Positions 8,148 through 16,858 of a stretch of DNA of 40,021 nt are shown here, piece by piece. Below the pieces are notes generated by a model. The model saw nothing but the letters and a program-made list of their open reading frames with translations. It was not told the DNA's origin and searched no databases. The DNA comes from Pedobacter schmidteae (GTDB taxonomy: Bacteria > Bacteroidota > Bacteroidia > Sphingobacteriales > Sphingobacteriaceae). A program made the position numbers and the translations under genes. Within the stretch, counting starts at the first letter, position 1. Each line of letters starts with the position of its first letter. The stretch lies in contig CAMDKO010000017.1 in the NCBI GenBank assembly GCA_945901155.1, positions 1-40,021 on the forward strand. Reading direction: 5' to 3'.

Positions 8148-8477
8148 ATGAACTGGATTCCATTAACTAATCTCGAGCAATTAGAAAACATAGGTGAAGC
8201 TGAAGGCTTTAGCGTAATTTTCAAGCATAGTACTCGTTGCTCTGTCAGTTTGATGGCAAAAAAGAGGTTTGAGCATGACTGGGATGCTATTCCTGCCGAA
8301 ACTTCAGTATATTTTCTTGACCTTATCAGTAACAGGGAAGTGTCTAATACTATTGCACAGAAATTCAATGTGCATCATGAATCTCCTCAGCTTCTTTTGA
8401 TAAAAAATGGCGAATGTATTTACGAAACTTCGCATGGAGAGATCTCTGCAGAAGAACTTGCAGAACAGTTGGCCTGA
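8148..8477 (+). CDS. ytxJ: Bacillithiol-system monothiol protein YtxJ (DUF2847)
   Basis: 109 residues with a thioredoxin-like fold of the YtxJ/DUF2847 family, thought to act on bacillithiol-mixed disulfides. The single active-site thiol is Cys31 in KHSTRCSVSL, in place of a dithiol CxxC. A conserved cis-Pro region is SPQLLLIKNG (residues about 84-93), and the C-terminus closes with SAEELAEQL. The ATG at 8148 is chosen over a TTG two codons upstream. It is convergent with the OsmC gene (30 bp apart). Presence of bshA at 800 supports the bacillithiol assignment, although substrates are not known. Confidence 0.88.
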   Translation: MNWIPLTNLEQLENIGEAEGFSVIFKHSTRCSVSLMAKKRFEHDWDAIPAETSVYFLDLISNREVSNTIAQKFNVHHESPQLLLIKNGECIYETSHGEISAEELAEQLA

Positions 8478-8506
8478 TCAGGTGTAAAAAAACAATACCC
8501 TTTGTG

Positions 8507-8920
8507 CTATTTAATCCTGAATTTAAAGCTGATGTTTTGAATAAGGTCAGGATGGAGGCTTTTTGCAACCGGACAATTTCTTGCTGCTCTTTCTAAAATT
8601 AATTGTTGCTTTTCGGTATATCTGATCTCAGGAAAGTTAAAGCTGATTTGTATTTCACTGACTCTTCTTGGTTCAGCTGCCATAATTTTTGTTATTGAGC
8701 AGGTGCTGCCATCAATTTCAATTCCATGTTCCCTGGCTGCTATTCCCATAATCGTAAACATACAGCTCCCTAATGAAGCCGACATGAGGTCGGTTGGTGA
8801 AAATGCAGCTCCCTTACCCTGATTATCAAGTGGTGCATCAGTAATTAGTTCATTGCCTGATAAAACATGCTTTGCTTCAGTTCTAAGGTCGCCCAGGTAG
8901 GTAGTTTCAATTGTTGCCAT
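8507..8920 (-). CDS. OsmC/Ohr family peroxiredoxin-like protein
   Basis: 137 residues with the two cysteines of the OsmC family: Cys53 in SLGSCMFTIMGI and Cys116 in RNCPVAKSLHPD. These proteins reduce organic or fatty-acid hydroperoxides. The start at 8920 (MATIETTYLGD) is used because the upstream in-frame part is hydrophobic, rare in the family and rich in unusual residues. It belongs to the OsmC/YhfA branch rather than Ohr proper, judged only by general appearance. Neighbourhood with YtxJ suggests a thiol or oxidative-stress theme. Confidence 0.87.
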   Translation of the reverse strand: MATIETTYLGDLRTEAKHVLSGNELITDAPLDNQGKGAAFSPTDLMSASLGSCMFTIMGIAAREHGIEIDGSTCSITKIMAAEPRRVSEIQISFNFPEIRYTEKQQLILERAARNCPVAKSLHPDLIQNISFKFRIK

Positions 8921-9064
8921 TTTGCAGATTGTAAATGAATTTATGGTAAAAATAAAAAATTTTGAGTGTATAGCAATCATTTTCAAGATTCCCCGGCATA
9001 ATAACACTCCAATGTCAAAATATTAGAACGGTGTATTTGACACTCAAATCTTCTCAAAATTCTT

Positions 9065-9072
9065 TACTTTTG
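9065..9072 (+). promoter_or_regulatory. -7 element abutting the lipA start
   Basis: TACTTTTG is followed by CTTC and then the lipA ATG at 9077. TTTG at 9036-9039 is a possible -33 with a somewhat long 25-bp spacer. If used, transcription would begin at or next to the start codon, implying a leaderless mRNA. Confidence 0.45.
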
Positions 9073-9076
9073 CTTC

Positions 9077-9955
9077 ATGATCGAATTACCGGTTATTCCA
9101 GTTAATCAAATGCAGCGCAAGCCAAATTGGCTTCGTGTTAAACTGCCAGTTGGAAAAGAGTACGCTCATGTTCGCAGCCTAGTAGATACCCATAAACTTC
9201 ATACCATTTGCGAGAGCGGCAATTGCCCTAATATGGGGGAGTGTTGGGGGGCCGGAACTGCTACATTTATGATACTTGGAAATATCTGTACCCGGTCATG
9301 TTCTTTTTGTGCAGTTGCAACTGGCAGACCCTTAGCTGTGGATACGGATGAGCCTAACCGTGTTGCCAATTCGGTAAAGTTAATGCAGGTGAAACATTGC
9401 GTGATCACCTCCGTTGACCGTGATGATCTGAAAGATGGTGGCTCTACTATCTGGGCTGAGACCATCAATATGATCAGAAGGGAAAGCCCCGATACTACTT
9501 TAGAGACTCTTATTCCTGATTTTAGGGGCGTTTGGGATAATCTTGATCGTCTATTGGCTACCCGTCCTGAGGTGGTTTCGCATAATTTGGAGACTGTTCG
9601 CCGTTTAACAAAAGAAGTGCGTATTCAGGCAAAATATGACCGTAGTTTGGAATGTCTTCGTAGAATCAATGAAGCTGGATTAAGAACAAAATCAGGTATT
9701 ATGCTTGGATTGGGAGAAACGGAAGAAGATGTTCTTGAAGCAATGGCAGATCTGCTTGCAGTTGGTGTTCATATCTTAACCTTAGGGCAATATCTGCAGC
9801 CATCAAGGAGTCACCATCCTGTTATTGATTGGATTACTCCAGAGCAGTTTGAGAAGTATAAGCGTATCGGATTGGAGATGGGTTTCAAATATGTTGAAAG
9901 CGGACCATTGGTGCGTTCTTCTTATCATGCAGAAAAGCACCTGTTCGAGTTTTAA
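9077..9955 (+). CDS. lipA: Lipoyl synthase
   Basis: 292 residues, a radical SAM enzyme that inserts two sulfurs into protein-bound octanoyl groups. Both iron-sulfur clusters are complete: auxiliary cluster Cys45, Cys50, Cys56 ([12 protein letters not shown]) and SAM cluster Cys71, Cys75, Cys78 (CTRSCSFC). The C-terminal RSSYHAE carries the serine that ligates the auxiliary cluster. LipB is not in the window. A -7 box lies only 4 bp before the ATG (see separate entry). Confidence 0.97.
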   Translation: MIELPVIPVNQMQRKPNWLRVKLPVGKEYAHVRSLVDTHKLHTICESGNCPNMGECWGAGTATFMILGNICTRSCSFCAVATGRPLAVDTDEPNRVANSVKLMQVKHCVITSVDRDDLKDGGSTIWAETINMIRRESPDTTLETLIPDFRGVWDNLDRLLATRPEVVSHNLETVRRLTKEVRIQAKYDRSLECLRRINEAGLRTKSGIMLGLGETEEDVLEAMADLLAVGVHILTLGQYLQPSRSHHPVIDWITPEQFEKYKRIGLEMGFKYVESGPLVRSSYHAEKHLFEF

Positions 9956-10164
9956 TTTCTAATTGCGGTTCAAAAATACCGGTATATTCATTTTTTAGGA
10001 GGATGAAAAGCTTAAATTTTCTTGCTTTTTTTAGAGCCAGATTTACCTGATCCTACCAGAATTTGGATTGGCCAAAAAGACAATCAAATTCTTTAAGATG
10101 CGGAGAAATGATAATCTTTAGTGGGCTTAGAAAATCTCTTGCATTATTGCATGACCTGAACACA

Positions 10165-12615
10165 TTAAAACTCAACAATAAATCCGATGGTAGGTGTAAA
10201 CTGGGCTTCATCATTTTTTAATAAAGTTGGTATTGCATTACTACCATCTGCTTTAATCAATGAACCATCAGTTGTAGCAAATGCATTATTGTCTGCAGTT
10301 CTTTTAAACGTGTATGTTGGTACTGCAACGCTTTTTGCAGCATACCAATTGTTTACATCTAAAAACAAATCAATGGTGGTTTTCTTGAAATTCCATTTCT
10401 TGTCTATACGAATATCACTGCCATTATAGCCACCTAATCGAAGTGTGTTCAATTTTGTGAAATCAAATATTCCTTGTCCTTGAGATAAATAATTTATTCT
10501 TGATTCCGATTCATTATATGGTGTGTAAGGGGCCCCGCCCTGGTAACGGAATTTTAAACCCAATTCCCAATTGCGTTTGAATTTATAGCCAAGAGTAACA
10601 CTCAATAATTGTTCATTATCCCAACTGCTGGGTATCAATACATTGTTTGCTCCGCTGTATTTACTTCTGTAAAAGGTGTAGGATAATAGACCAAAAAATT
10701 GGTCTGTTAGTTTCTTCTGTGCAAATACTTCAAAGCCATAAGTATTACCTTTCCCATTTGTAATTACAGCTTCGTTACCCAATACATTAAAATCACTACC
10801 AAGATTGGCTAATGAAATCCCATTGCGTACAGAAACAGGGACATTATTGTATTTTTTATAAAAGCCTTCTAAGGTGAACCGAAGTCCATCATTCGGTAAA
10901 TACTCAATTCCTGTTACATAATGGTCGCTCTTTAGGTACTTGCTGTTTTTATTCAACAGATTATTATTATTATCTGCAAAACCTAAAATAGTGTAAGGTG
11001 CTATTTTATAATAGCTACCTATTGAGGCATTTGCCGTCCATTCGTTTGCCAATACATAGCTCAATGAAATTCGTGGCGAAAGTGTTTTCAAGGGATTATT
11101 TCCGTCGGTCGTAAAGCTGTTCATATCGGCACGCAAACCTCCACTTACGCCTAATCGGTTATCAAATAGGCGCTTTCCTACTTGTAAAAATGCGCCATAT
11201 TTTAAAAAATTATTCAACGGGCTTTGGAAATTGATGGAAACATTAGGTTGTATTATTGCCCCCTTGCTGTCTTTAATCTCTTTTCTTAAAACTGTATAGG
11301 TATTGTTGTCGTATTCTGCTAATTGCAACATTCCACCGTAGGCAATCTTCCAGCCATTATAAGTTTTGTTTACATCGACGCGTAGTTTATTTTCAGCTTC
11401 GGTTGAGTTTACAGATAATATTCGTTGAGACGGTAATTGTAGTTTGTTATCCTCATATTGTTTAATATCATTATTAAACCAATTCCGGCTTACAGCTACG
11501 TTGAGAAAACCATTATTGAGTAACCTCTTTAAAGTGAATCCTGAAGTATAAGTATTTTGAAATATAAATGGATTAGAATTTATTATGTACAATTTTTCAG
11601 GACTTGCGCTCTTTATTTCTGCAAATTCAAATTCATCAATCGCTCCAATGCCAATAAACGAGAGGGTCGTTTTTTTATCAATTTGATGTGTAATTTTTGT
11701 TTGAAAATCCCAATAATTAGGACGTATTGGTAAATCAATTAGAGAGAAAAGTAATTGTAAATACGAACGCCTTGCCGAAGCCAAGAATGTTGTTTTTTTG
11801 TTTTTAGAAAGTGGTCCTTCAAAAGTTGTAGCTAATTCGCTGGCACTTAGCCTTATGTTTCCTTGAAAATTATTTGGATTTCCATTTTTTTGCTTGAACT
11901 GAAATACCGAACTCAATGCATTATCATATCTGGCATCAAAAGCACTTGAATTTAATTTTACATCTTCAATAAATGATACATTTAATATTCCCTGCGGACC
12001 ACCTGAACTTCCCTGAGTTTGAAAATGATTAATTACAGGAACTTCAATTCCATCTAAATAAAAAACATTTTCACTGGGGCCACCGCCTCGAATAATTATA
12101 TCATTTCTATAACCACCACCGCCAACTCCGCCACCCACACCGGGCAAAGACTGAATTACTTTGCTAATATCAAAGTTGCCCCCTGGATTGGCTTTTATCT
12201 CTTCAGTTGTTAATCGCTGCACACTTAAAGGTGTTTCTAAAGTTGCAGCTACAACGGTGCGTTTATTTGATTTAAATACCACCTCTGTTAATGCACTCGT
12301 TGTGGGTTCTAATTCTATGGTTACGTAATTTTCGTTTCCTGCATTTATAGCAATATTGTAAAGTGTTTCAGTTTTATACCCAATAGAAGTAAAAATTATA
12401 TTATATGTTCTTAATGTGATACCTGATATCTTGAATATTCCGTTTGTATCAGCCATTGTTGCCTTGTTTGTACCTTCCAAGGCTATATTTACATTAAATA
12501 AAGGTTTTTGGGTTGATTTATCAATTACTTTACCCGCAATGCTGCCATTAGTTTGAGAAAATGCACTTTGCGAGAAAATTATAATGGATAGTGCTAAAAG
12601 AAAAAAAAATTTCAT
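10165..12615 (-). CDS. TonB-dependent outer membrane receptor (no SusD partner)
   Basis: 816 residues from the ATG at 12615, which opens a clean signal peptide (MKFFFLLALSIIIFSQSAFSQ). Order: carboxypeptidase-regulatory-like beta-sandwich (about 22-105, GSIAGKVIDKSTQKPL, SIGYKTE), plug domain (about 130-230, IRGGGPSENVFYLDGIEVPVI), then a beta-barrel ending in F (TPTIGFIVEF), as outer membrane barrels do. The glycine-rich VGGGVGGGGYRND at the plug is typical of a Bacteroidota receptor subgroup. No SusD, siderophore or metal gene is adjacent, so the cargo is unknown. It stands alone between lipA and uvrA with its own promoter, which overlaps a repeated operator-like motif. Confidence 0.9.
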   Translation of the reverse strand: MKFFFLLALSIIIFSQSAFSQTNGSIAGKVIDKSTQKPLFNVNIALEGTNKATMADTNGIFKISGITLRTYNIIFTSIGYKTETLYNIAINAGNENYVTIELEPTTSALTEVVFKSNKRTVVAATLETPLSVQRLTTEEIKANPGGNFDISKVIQSLPGVGGGVGGGGYRNDIIIRGGGPSENVFYLDGIEVPVINHFQTQGSSGGPQGILNVSFIEDVKLNSSAFDARYDNALSSVFQFKQKNGNPNNFQGNIRLSASELATTFEGPLSKNKKTTFLASARRSYLQLLFSLIDLPIRPNYWDFQTKITHQIDKKTTLSFIGIGAIDEFEFAEIKSASPEKLYIINSNPFIFQNTYTSGFTLKRLLNNGFLNVAVSRNWFNNDIKQYEDNKLQLPSQRILSVNSTEAENKLRVDVNKTYNGWKIAYGGMLQLAEYDNNTYTVLRKEIKDSKGAIIQPNVSINFQSPLNNFLKYGAFLQVGKRLFDNRLGVSGGLRADMNSFTTDGNNPLKTLSPRISLSYVLANEWTANASIGSYYKIAPYTILGFADNNNNLLNKNSKYLKSDHYVTGIEYLPNDGLRFTLEGFYKKYNNVPVSVRNGISLANLGSDFNVLGNEAVITNGKGNTYGFEVFAQKKLTDQFFGLLSYTFYRSKYSGANNVLIPSSWDNEQLLSVTLGYKFKRNWELGLKFRYQGGAPYTPYNESESRINYLSQGQGIFDFTKLNTLRLGGYNGSDIRIDKKWNFKKTTIDLFLDVNNWYAAKSVAVPTYTFKRTADNNAFATTDGSLIKADGSNAIPTLLKNDEAQFTPTIGFIVEF

Positions 12616-12623
12616 ATTAGAAT

Positions 12624-12669
12624 AATATAGTCCTATTTTTAAGTATTTAGACAAATATAGTCCTATTTT
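12624..12669 (-). promoter_or_regulatory. Two 16-bp operator-like direct repeats at the TonB-receptor promoter
   Basis: AATATAGTCCTATTTT occurs at 12624-12639 and again at 12654-12669, exactly 30 bp apart (about three helical turns). Each unit contains the dyad ATAG-TC-CTAT. On the minus strand the upstream copy runs into TATATTTG (12652-12659), a -7 box, and the second copy lies between this box and the ATG at 12615. The arrangement is what a repressor acting on initiation or clearance would use. The regulator is not identified. Confidence 0.6.
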
Positions 12670-12756
12670 ATATAAATTAATCTAAGGCTAAATAATATCA
12701 GTGTTGGCGCAGGCGTATGACTTAAATCTATTGGTCATTCTGGTCTTGATCTAAGG

Positions 12757-15615
12757 TCATGGTATACTTGATCTAGAACGAAACTCCATTTCCAAAAACC
12801 GTCCAGTATGGCTATCCTTAACTTTAATAAGCTCTTCAGGTGTGCCTTCAAATAAGATTTGCCCACCACCTGAACCGCCTTCGGGGCCAAGATCAATCAC
12901 CCAATCAGAAACTTTGACCACATCCAAGTTATGCTCGATTACCAGAATAGTATTTCCGTGGTCAACTAACCTATTCAGTACGCCTAAGAGTACATTGATA
13001 TCTTCAAAGTGGAGTCCAGTGGTTGGTTCATCTAATATGTAGAAAGTGTTGCCGGTATCTTTTTTAGAAAGTTCTGTGGCTAGTTTAACCCGCTGCGCCT
13101 CACCTCCTGATAAAGTAGTGGATGATTGTCCGAGGCGAATATAACCCAGCCCGACTTCCTGTAAGGTTTTGATTTTACGGTAAATCGCAGGAATAGGTTC
13201 AAAGAATGCCACGGCCTCTTCAATACTCATGTCTAATACATCGCTGATCGATTTTCCGCGATAGCGAACTTCGAGCGTCTCACGGTTATATCGCTTACCA
13301 CTACATTCTTCGCATGGAACTTGTACATCTGGAAGAAAATTCATTTCGATAAGCTTCATGCCTGCACCCTGGCATGTTTCGCATCGCCCGCCTTTTACAT
13401 TGAATGAAAATCTACCTGGCTTGTAACCTCTGATCTTTGCCTCCGGAAGCATAACATAGAGGTTTCGGATATCTGAAAAAACACCGGTATAAGTTGATGG
13501 ATTAGATCTGGGAGTACGTCCGATGGGGGTTTGGTCAATTTCTATGACCTTATCGATATGCTCAAGCCCTTCAATTTTTTTAAAGGGCATTGGCTTTTTC
13601 TTAGCTCTAAAAAAGTGATGGTTAAGAATAGGGTAGAGTGTTTCGGCAATCAGGGTAGATTTACCACTTCCTGAAACTCCGCTCACGCAGATCAGTTTTC
13701 CCAATGGAAATTCAACAGAAACATCACGAAGGTTATTTCCGCTTGCATTTTTCAGGATGAGCGATTTTCCATTTCCTTTTCTCCTTTCAGTAGGTATAGC
13801 AATCTCTTTTCTTCCGCTGATATAGTCGTTGGTTAAGGTTTGAGCTTTTGAAAATTCTTCAGGAGTTCCTTGCCCAACAACTTCGCCACCATGCTCACCC
13901 GCTGCCGGGCCCATATCAATCACATGATCAGCGTTCATGATCATATCTTTATCATGCTCCACAACCAGTACCGTATTTCCAATATCGCGCAGATTTTTCA
14001 ATGCAGCTATCAATCGGGCATTATCCCGTTGATGCAATCCGATACTTGGTTCATCTAGAATATAAAGGACATTTACTAATTGTGATCCGATCTGTGTTGC
14101 CAAACGAATTCGCTGCGCTTCACCGCCAGATAATGTTTTGGCGGTGCGCTCTAGGGTCAGGTAATTCAGTCCAACATCTAGTAGGAAGCCAATTCTGGAG
14201 CGTATCTCTTTTAATATTTCTCTGGCTATGGTATTTTGTCGTTCTGTTAATCGGCTTTCTAGCCCTTCAAACCAATTACTCAAGCTGGAAATATCCATGC
14301 AAGCAAGCTCGTAAATATTTTTCTCGTCAACCTTAATGTGCAGTGATTCCTTTTTTAGGCGGGCACCAAAACATTCCGGACAGGTTTTCAGAACTCTAAA
14401 ATTCTCTAGATCTTCACCAACCTCATCGCCACGACGCTCGGTTTGTTCTTCGAGCATCTTAATGATGCCGTCAAAAGAAATCTGATAGTTCTGCACATTC
14501 CATTTATTGTACTCCACAGGAACGCTAATGATATCTTCTGATCCATTTAAAATTACCTCAATAAGTTCTTCAGGAATTTTTTCTAGTGGGGTGGAGAGTA
14601 AAAAGTTATATTTTTTAGCAATTGCCTTCAGGATCTGGAAAACCCAGGTTTCACGGTATTCACCCAGAGGTGCCAGACCTCCCTGCATGATGCTGAGCTT
14701 TGGGTTTGGGATAACTGAATGACGATCTACCTCAAAAATATATCCTAGCCCACTGCATCGTTCACATGCACCATAAGGCGAATTAAAAGAGAATGTATTG
14801 GGCTGTGGCTCATCATAGGATATCCCTGAAACAGGATCCATCAGATATTTACTGTAGAAAAATTCCTTGTTTTCTTTATCGCTAATCTTGATGATCCCTT
14901 TAGAGACCTTTAATGCCGATTGGATGGAATCGTAGAGCCGCTTTTTATCTTCGGTGCTGACCAGTAATCTGTCAATAACCATCTCAATATCATGGATTTT
15001 ATAGCGGTCGAGCTGCATTTTAGGTGATAGGTCTAAAATTTCGCCATCAACTCTTACTTTAAGATAACCCTGTTTTCGAATCTGTTCAAATAGCTCGCGG
15101 TAATGTCCTTTTCGTCCTTTTACTACCGGAGCAAGAATGTTTACTGCTTGACCTTCAAATTTTTCGAGAATACTTTTCAGAATCTGATCCTCGGTCATGC
15201 GTTCCATTTTAAGCCCATTGACATAGGAATAGGCTTCGCCAGTACGCGCATAAAGTAGGCGCATGAAATCATAGATTTCTGTAATGGTGCCTACCGTTGA
15301 GCGAGGGTTTTTGCTGGTTGTTTTTTGTTCAATTGCGATTACCGGACTTAATCCAGATATTTTATCTACATCCGGACGTTCCATTCCACCCAGAAACTGA
15401 CGAGAATAAGCGCTGAAAGTTTCCATATACCGGCGCTGTCCCTCGGCGTATATCGTGTCGAATGCCAATGATGATTTTCCGCTCCCGCTTAATCCGGTTA
15501 TAACAACCAGTTTATTACGTGGGAAGGAAACGTCGATATTTTTTAAATTATGAACCCTGGCACCAAATACTTCTACTTCACTTTGCTCGCCAAGATCGGG
15601 GTTAGATTTATTCAT
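12757..15615 (-). CDS. uvrA: Excinuclease ABC subunit UvrA
   Basis: 952 residues, full-length. UvrA is the damage-recognising ABC ATPase of nucleotide excision repair. First Walker [10 protein letters not shown] at residues 41-49; second GVSGSGKST in the C-terminal half; two signature motifs LSGGEAQR; two Walker B LDEP boxes ([14 protein letters not shown] and [14 protein letters not shown]). The first zinc module has CERC and CPEC; the second has CETC and CEEC in [17 protein letters not shown]...[10 protein letters not shown]. It appears monocistronic and no SOS-like box was recognised upstream. Confidence 0.97.
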   Translation of the reverse strand: MNKSNPDLGEQSEVEVFGARVHNLKNIDVSFPRNKLVVITGLSGSGKSSLAFDTIYAEGQRRYMETFSAYSRQFLGGMERPDVDKISGLSPVIAIEQKTTSKNPRSTVGTITEIYDFMRLLYARTGEAYSYVNGLKMERMTEDQILKSILEKFEGQAVNILAPVVKGRKGHYRELFEQIRKQGYLKVRVDGEILDLSPKMQLDRYKIHDIEMVIDRLLVSTEDKKRLYDSIQSALKVSKGIIKISDKENKEFFYSKYLMDPVSGISYDEPQPNTFSFNSPYGACERCSGLGYIFEVDRHSVIPNPKLSIMQGGLAPLGEYRETWVFQILKAIAKKYNFLLSTPLEKIPEELIEVILNGSEDIISVPVEYNKWNVQNYQISFDGIIKMLEEQTERRGDEVGEDLENFRVLKTCPECFGARLKKESLHIKVDEKNIYELACMDISSLSNWFEGLESRLTERQNTIAREILKEIRSRIGFLLDVGLNYLTLERTAKTLSGGEAQRIRLATQIGSQLVNVLYILDEPSIGLHQRDNARLIAALKNLRDIGNTVLVVEHDKDMIMNADHVIDMGPAAGEHGGEVVGQGTPEEFSKAQTLTNDYISGRKEIAIPTERRKGNGKSLILKNASGNNLRDVSVEFPLGKLICVSGVSGSGKSTLIAETLYPILNHHFFRAKKKPMPFKKIEGLEHIDKVIEIDQTPIGRTPRSNPSTYTGVFSDIRNLYVMLPEAKIRGYKPGRFSFNVKGGRCETCQGAGMKLIEMNFLPDVQVPCEECSGKRYNRETLEVRYRGKSISDVLDMSIEEAVAFFEPIPAIYRKIKTLQEVGLGYIRLGQSSTTLSGGEAQRVKLATELSKKDTGNTFYILDEPTTGLHFEDINVLLGVLNRLVDHGNTILVIEHNLDVVKVSDWVIDLGPEGGSGGGQILFEGTPEELIKVKDSHTGRFLEMEFRSRSSIP

Positions 15616-15770
15616 TGATTATTAACGCTCTGAATTTTTGCAAATATGCGATTTTTTCAGGTAGGGATTATTTTTTCAGAGTCACAAATGATTGTAATTC
15701 GCATTAAAATTCAGATACGAAAAATAGGTTTTTACCTGATGAATGATTTTGGAGTGCAATTGGTTTTAAA

Positions 15771-15806
15771 ACAGAAAAGGGCTGAATCAATTTAGCCCTT
15801 TTCTGT
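15771..15806 (-). terminator. Terminator of the lytic transglycosylase gene
   Basis: ACAGAAAAGGGCT (15771-15783) pairs perfectly with AGCCCTTTTCTGT (15794-15806), 13 bp with a 10-nt loop. In minus orientation the right arm leads into CTGTTTT, consistent with termination just after the stop at 15821. The remaining spacer up to uvrA holds nothing recognised. Confidence 0.75.
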
Positions 15807-15820
15807 CCAGTTTATAATAG

Positions 15821-16642
15821 TTAGTTTTTAAAAATTTTTGGCGACTTATAACTATTCTGAGTTTCAAACGGGAAATTCTCTTCGGCAGGGGTCATATTTT
15901 TTGCCAGTACTCTGCTTGCCCTGCTGGTATAACCATGACGCGTAGGGTTTTCAATGATCTCTTTCATTGAAATCAGTTTGTAAACATAAGATGCTGTTTC
16001 TCTGTTCAGCCTCATTTTAAAATAGTTGCCCTGATTTTGTCTGCTTATCTGTTTCCTTAAACCTCCCTCGCCAATGTTATAGGCAGCAGCAGCTAAGGTC
16101 CAGCTTCCAAATTCTTTGTACAATGATTTTAAATATTTCGCAGCTGCGATGGTTGATCTTTGCATATTATGACGCTCATCCATCTCAGAATTAACACGTA
16201 ATCCAAAATCGCGGGCAGTTTCAGGCATAAATTGCCAGTAACCAGAGGCCCCCTTCGCTGAAGTGCCAGACTTTAGCCCGCTTTCAACCAATGGCATATA
16301 TTTAAAATCTGCAGGAACTCCATATTTTTTCAATATAGGTTCAATGATAGGGAACCATTTTTCTGCTTGATTATGAAGTTTCGAAGTTTGTAATTTTTGG
16401 TATGAATGAGCTCGAAGTGAGGCATTCATTCTGGTCTTAATTCTTTGGTCTCCCAGGGGTAGATTCTCGTCTGCGAAGCTTAAGGTATTAAAATAAGGTT
16501 CGACAGTATTTATGCTTTTTTGGGGTTCTAAACTGATATTTAAGAACGTATCAAAATCAGCAGGTGTACTAAAAATAAACAACCTAGCGGTCAATAATAA
16601 GGCCAGCATTCCTGAACACATCGTGATGTGTTTCCTTATCAT
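15821..16642 (-). CDS. Lytic transglycosylase (GH23, SLT domain)
   Basis: 273 residues with an N-terminal signal or anchor (about 8-25), a poorly conserved stretch, and a GH23 domain from about 95 to 225. Visible motifs: YMPLVESGL with catalytic Glu120, GASGYWQFMP (131-140), AAAKYLKSLYKEFG, and LAAAAYNIGEGGLRK. The enzyme cleaves peptidoglycan glycan strands to anhydromuropeptides in the periplasm. No LysM repeats are seen. The ATG at 16642 follows a good AGAGAGG ribosome-binding stretch and a matching promoter, so the longer in-frame start at 16789 is rejected. Confidence 0.9.
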   Translation of the reverse strand: MIRKHITMCSGMLALLLTARLFIFSTPADFDTFLNISLEPQKSINTVEPYFNTLSFADENLPLGDQRIKTRMNASLRAHSYQKLQTSKLHNQAEKWFPIIEPILKKYGVPADFKYMPLVESGLKSGTSAKGASGYWQFMPETARDFGLRVNSEMDERHNMQRSTIAAAKYLKSLYKEFGSWTLAAAAYNIGEGGLRKQISRQNQGNYFKMRLNRETASYVYKLISMKEIIENPTRHGYTSRASRVLAKNMTPAEENFPFETQNSYKSPKIFKN

Positions 16643-16681
16643 TTTAACCTCTCTTTTTAAATTCAAATGGTAAAATTTTAT

Positions 16682-16712
16682 CAAAGATAAAAATATATAT
16701 CTAATTATCAAA
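16682..16712 (-). promoter_or_regulatory. Promoter of the lytic transglycosylase gene
   Basis: On the minus strand: TTTG (16712-16709), 19-bp spacer, TATCTTTG (16689-16682). This is one of the cleanest matches to the Bacteroidota consensus in the window; leader about 34 nt. Confidence 0.72.
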
Positions 16713-16808
16713 TGGTTATGAAATAGTCCTCGTAAACTGTCCATGGTAACTATAAATTTTCGGGCTGTATTTTCCGCTGTATTTCTCAATTTTCCAGCTC
16801 TATTTCGG

Positions 16809-16826
16809 TATTTTTGATTAGATTTG
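16809..16826 (+). promoter_or_regulatory. Two overlapping-type -7 boxes before the pseudouridine synthase gene
   Basis: TATTTTTG (16809-16816) and TAGATTTG (16819-16826) both fit TAnnTTTG and lie 33-50 bp ahead of the ATG at 16859. No good -33 is seen for either. Confidence 0.4.
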
Positions 16827-16858
16827 TGGTCCTCTTTTAAAGAGATAAAAAGTTTATC

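Noticed and set aside
9956-10164. Possible gene remnant after lipA
   Set aside because: Short stop-broken frames only; no similarity to a known family was seen.
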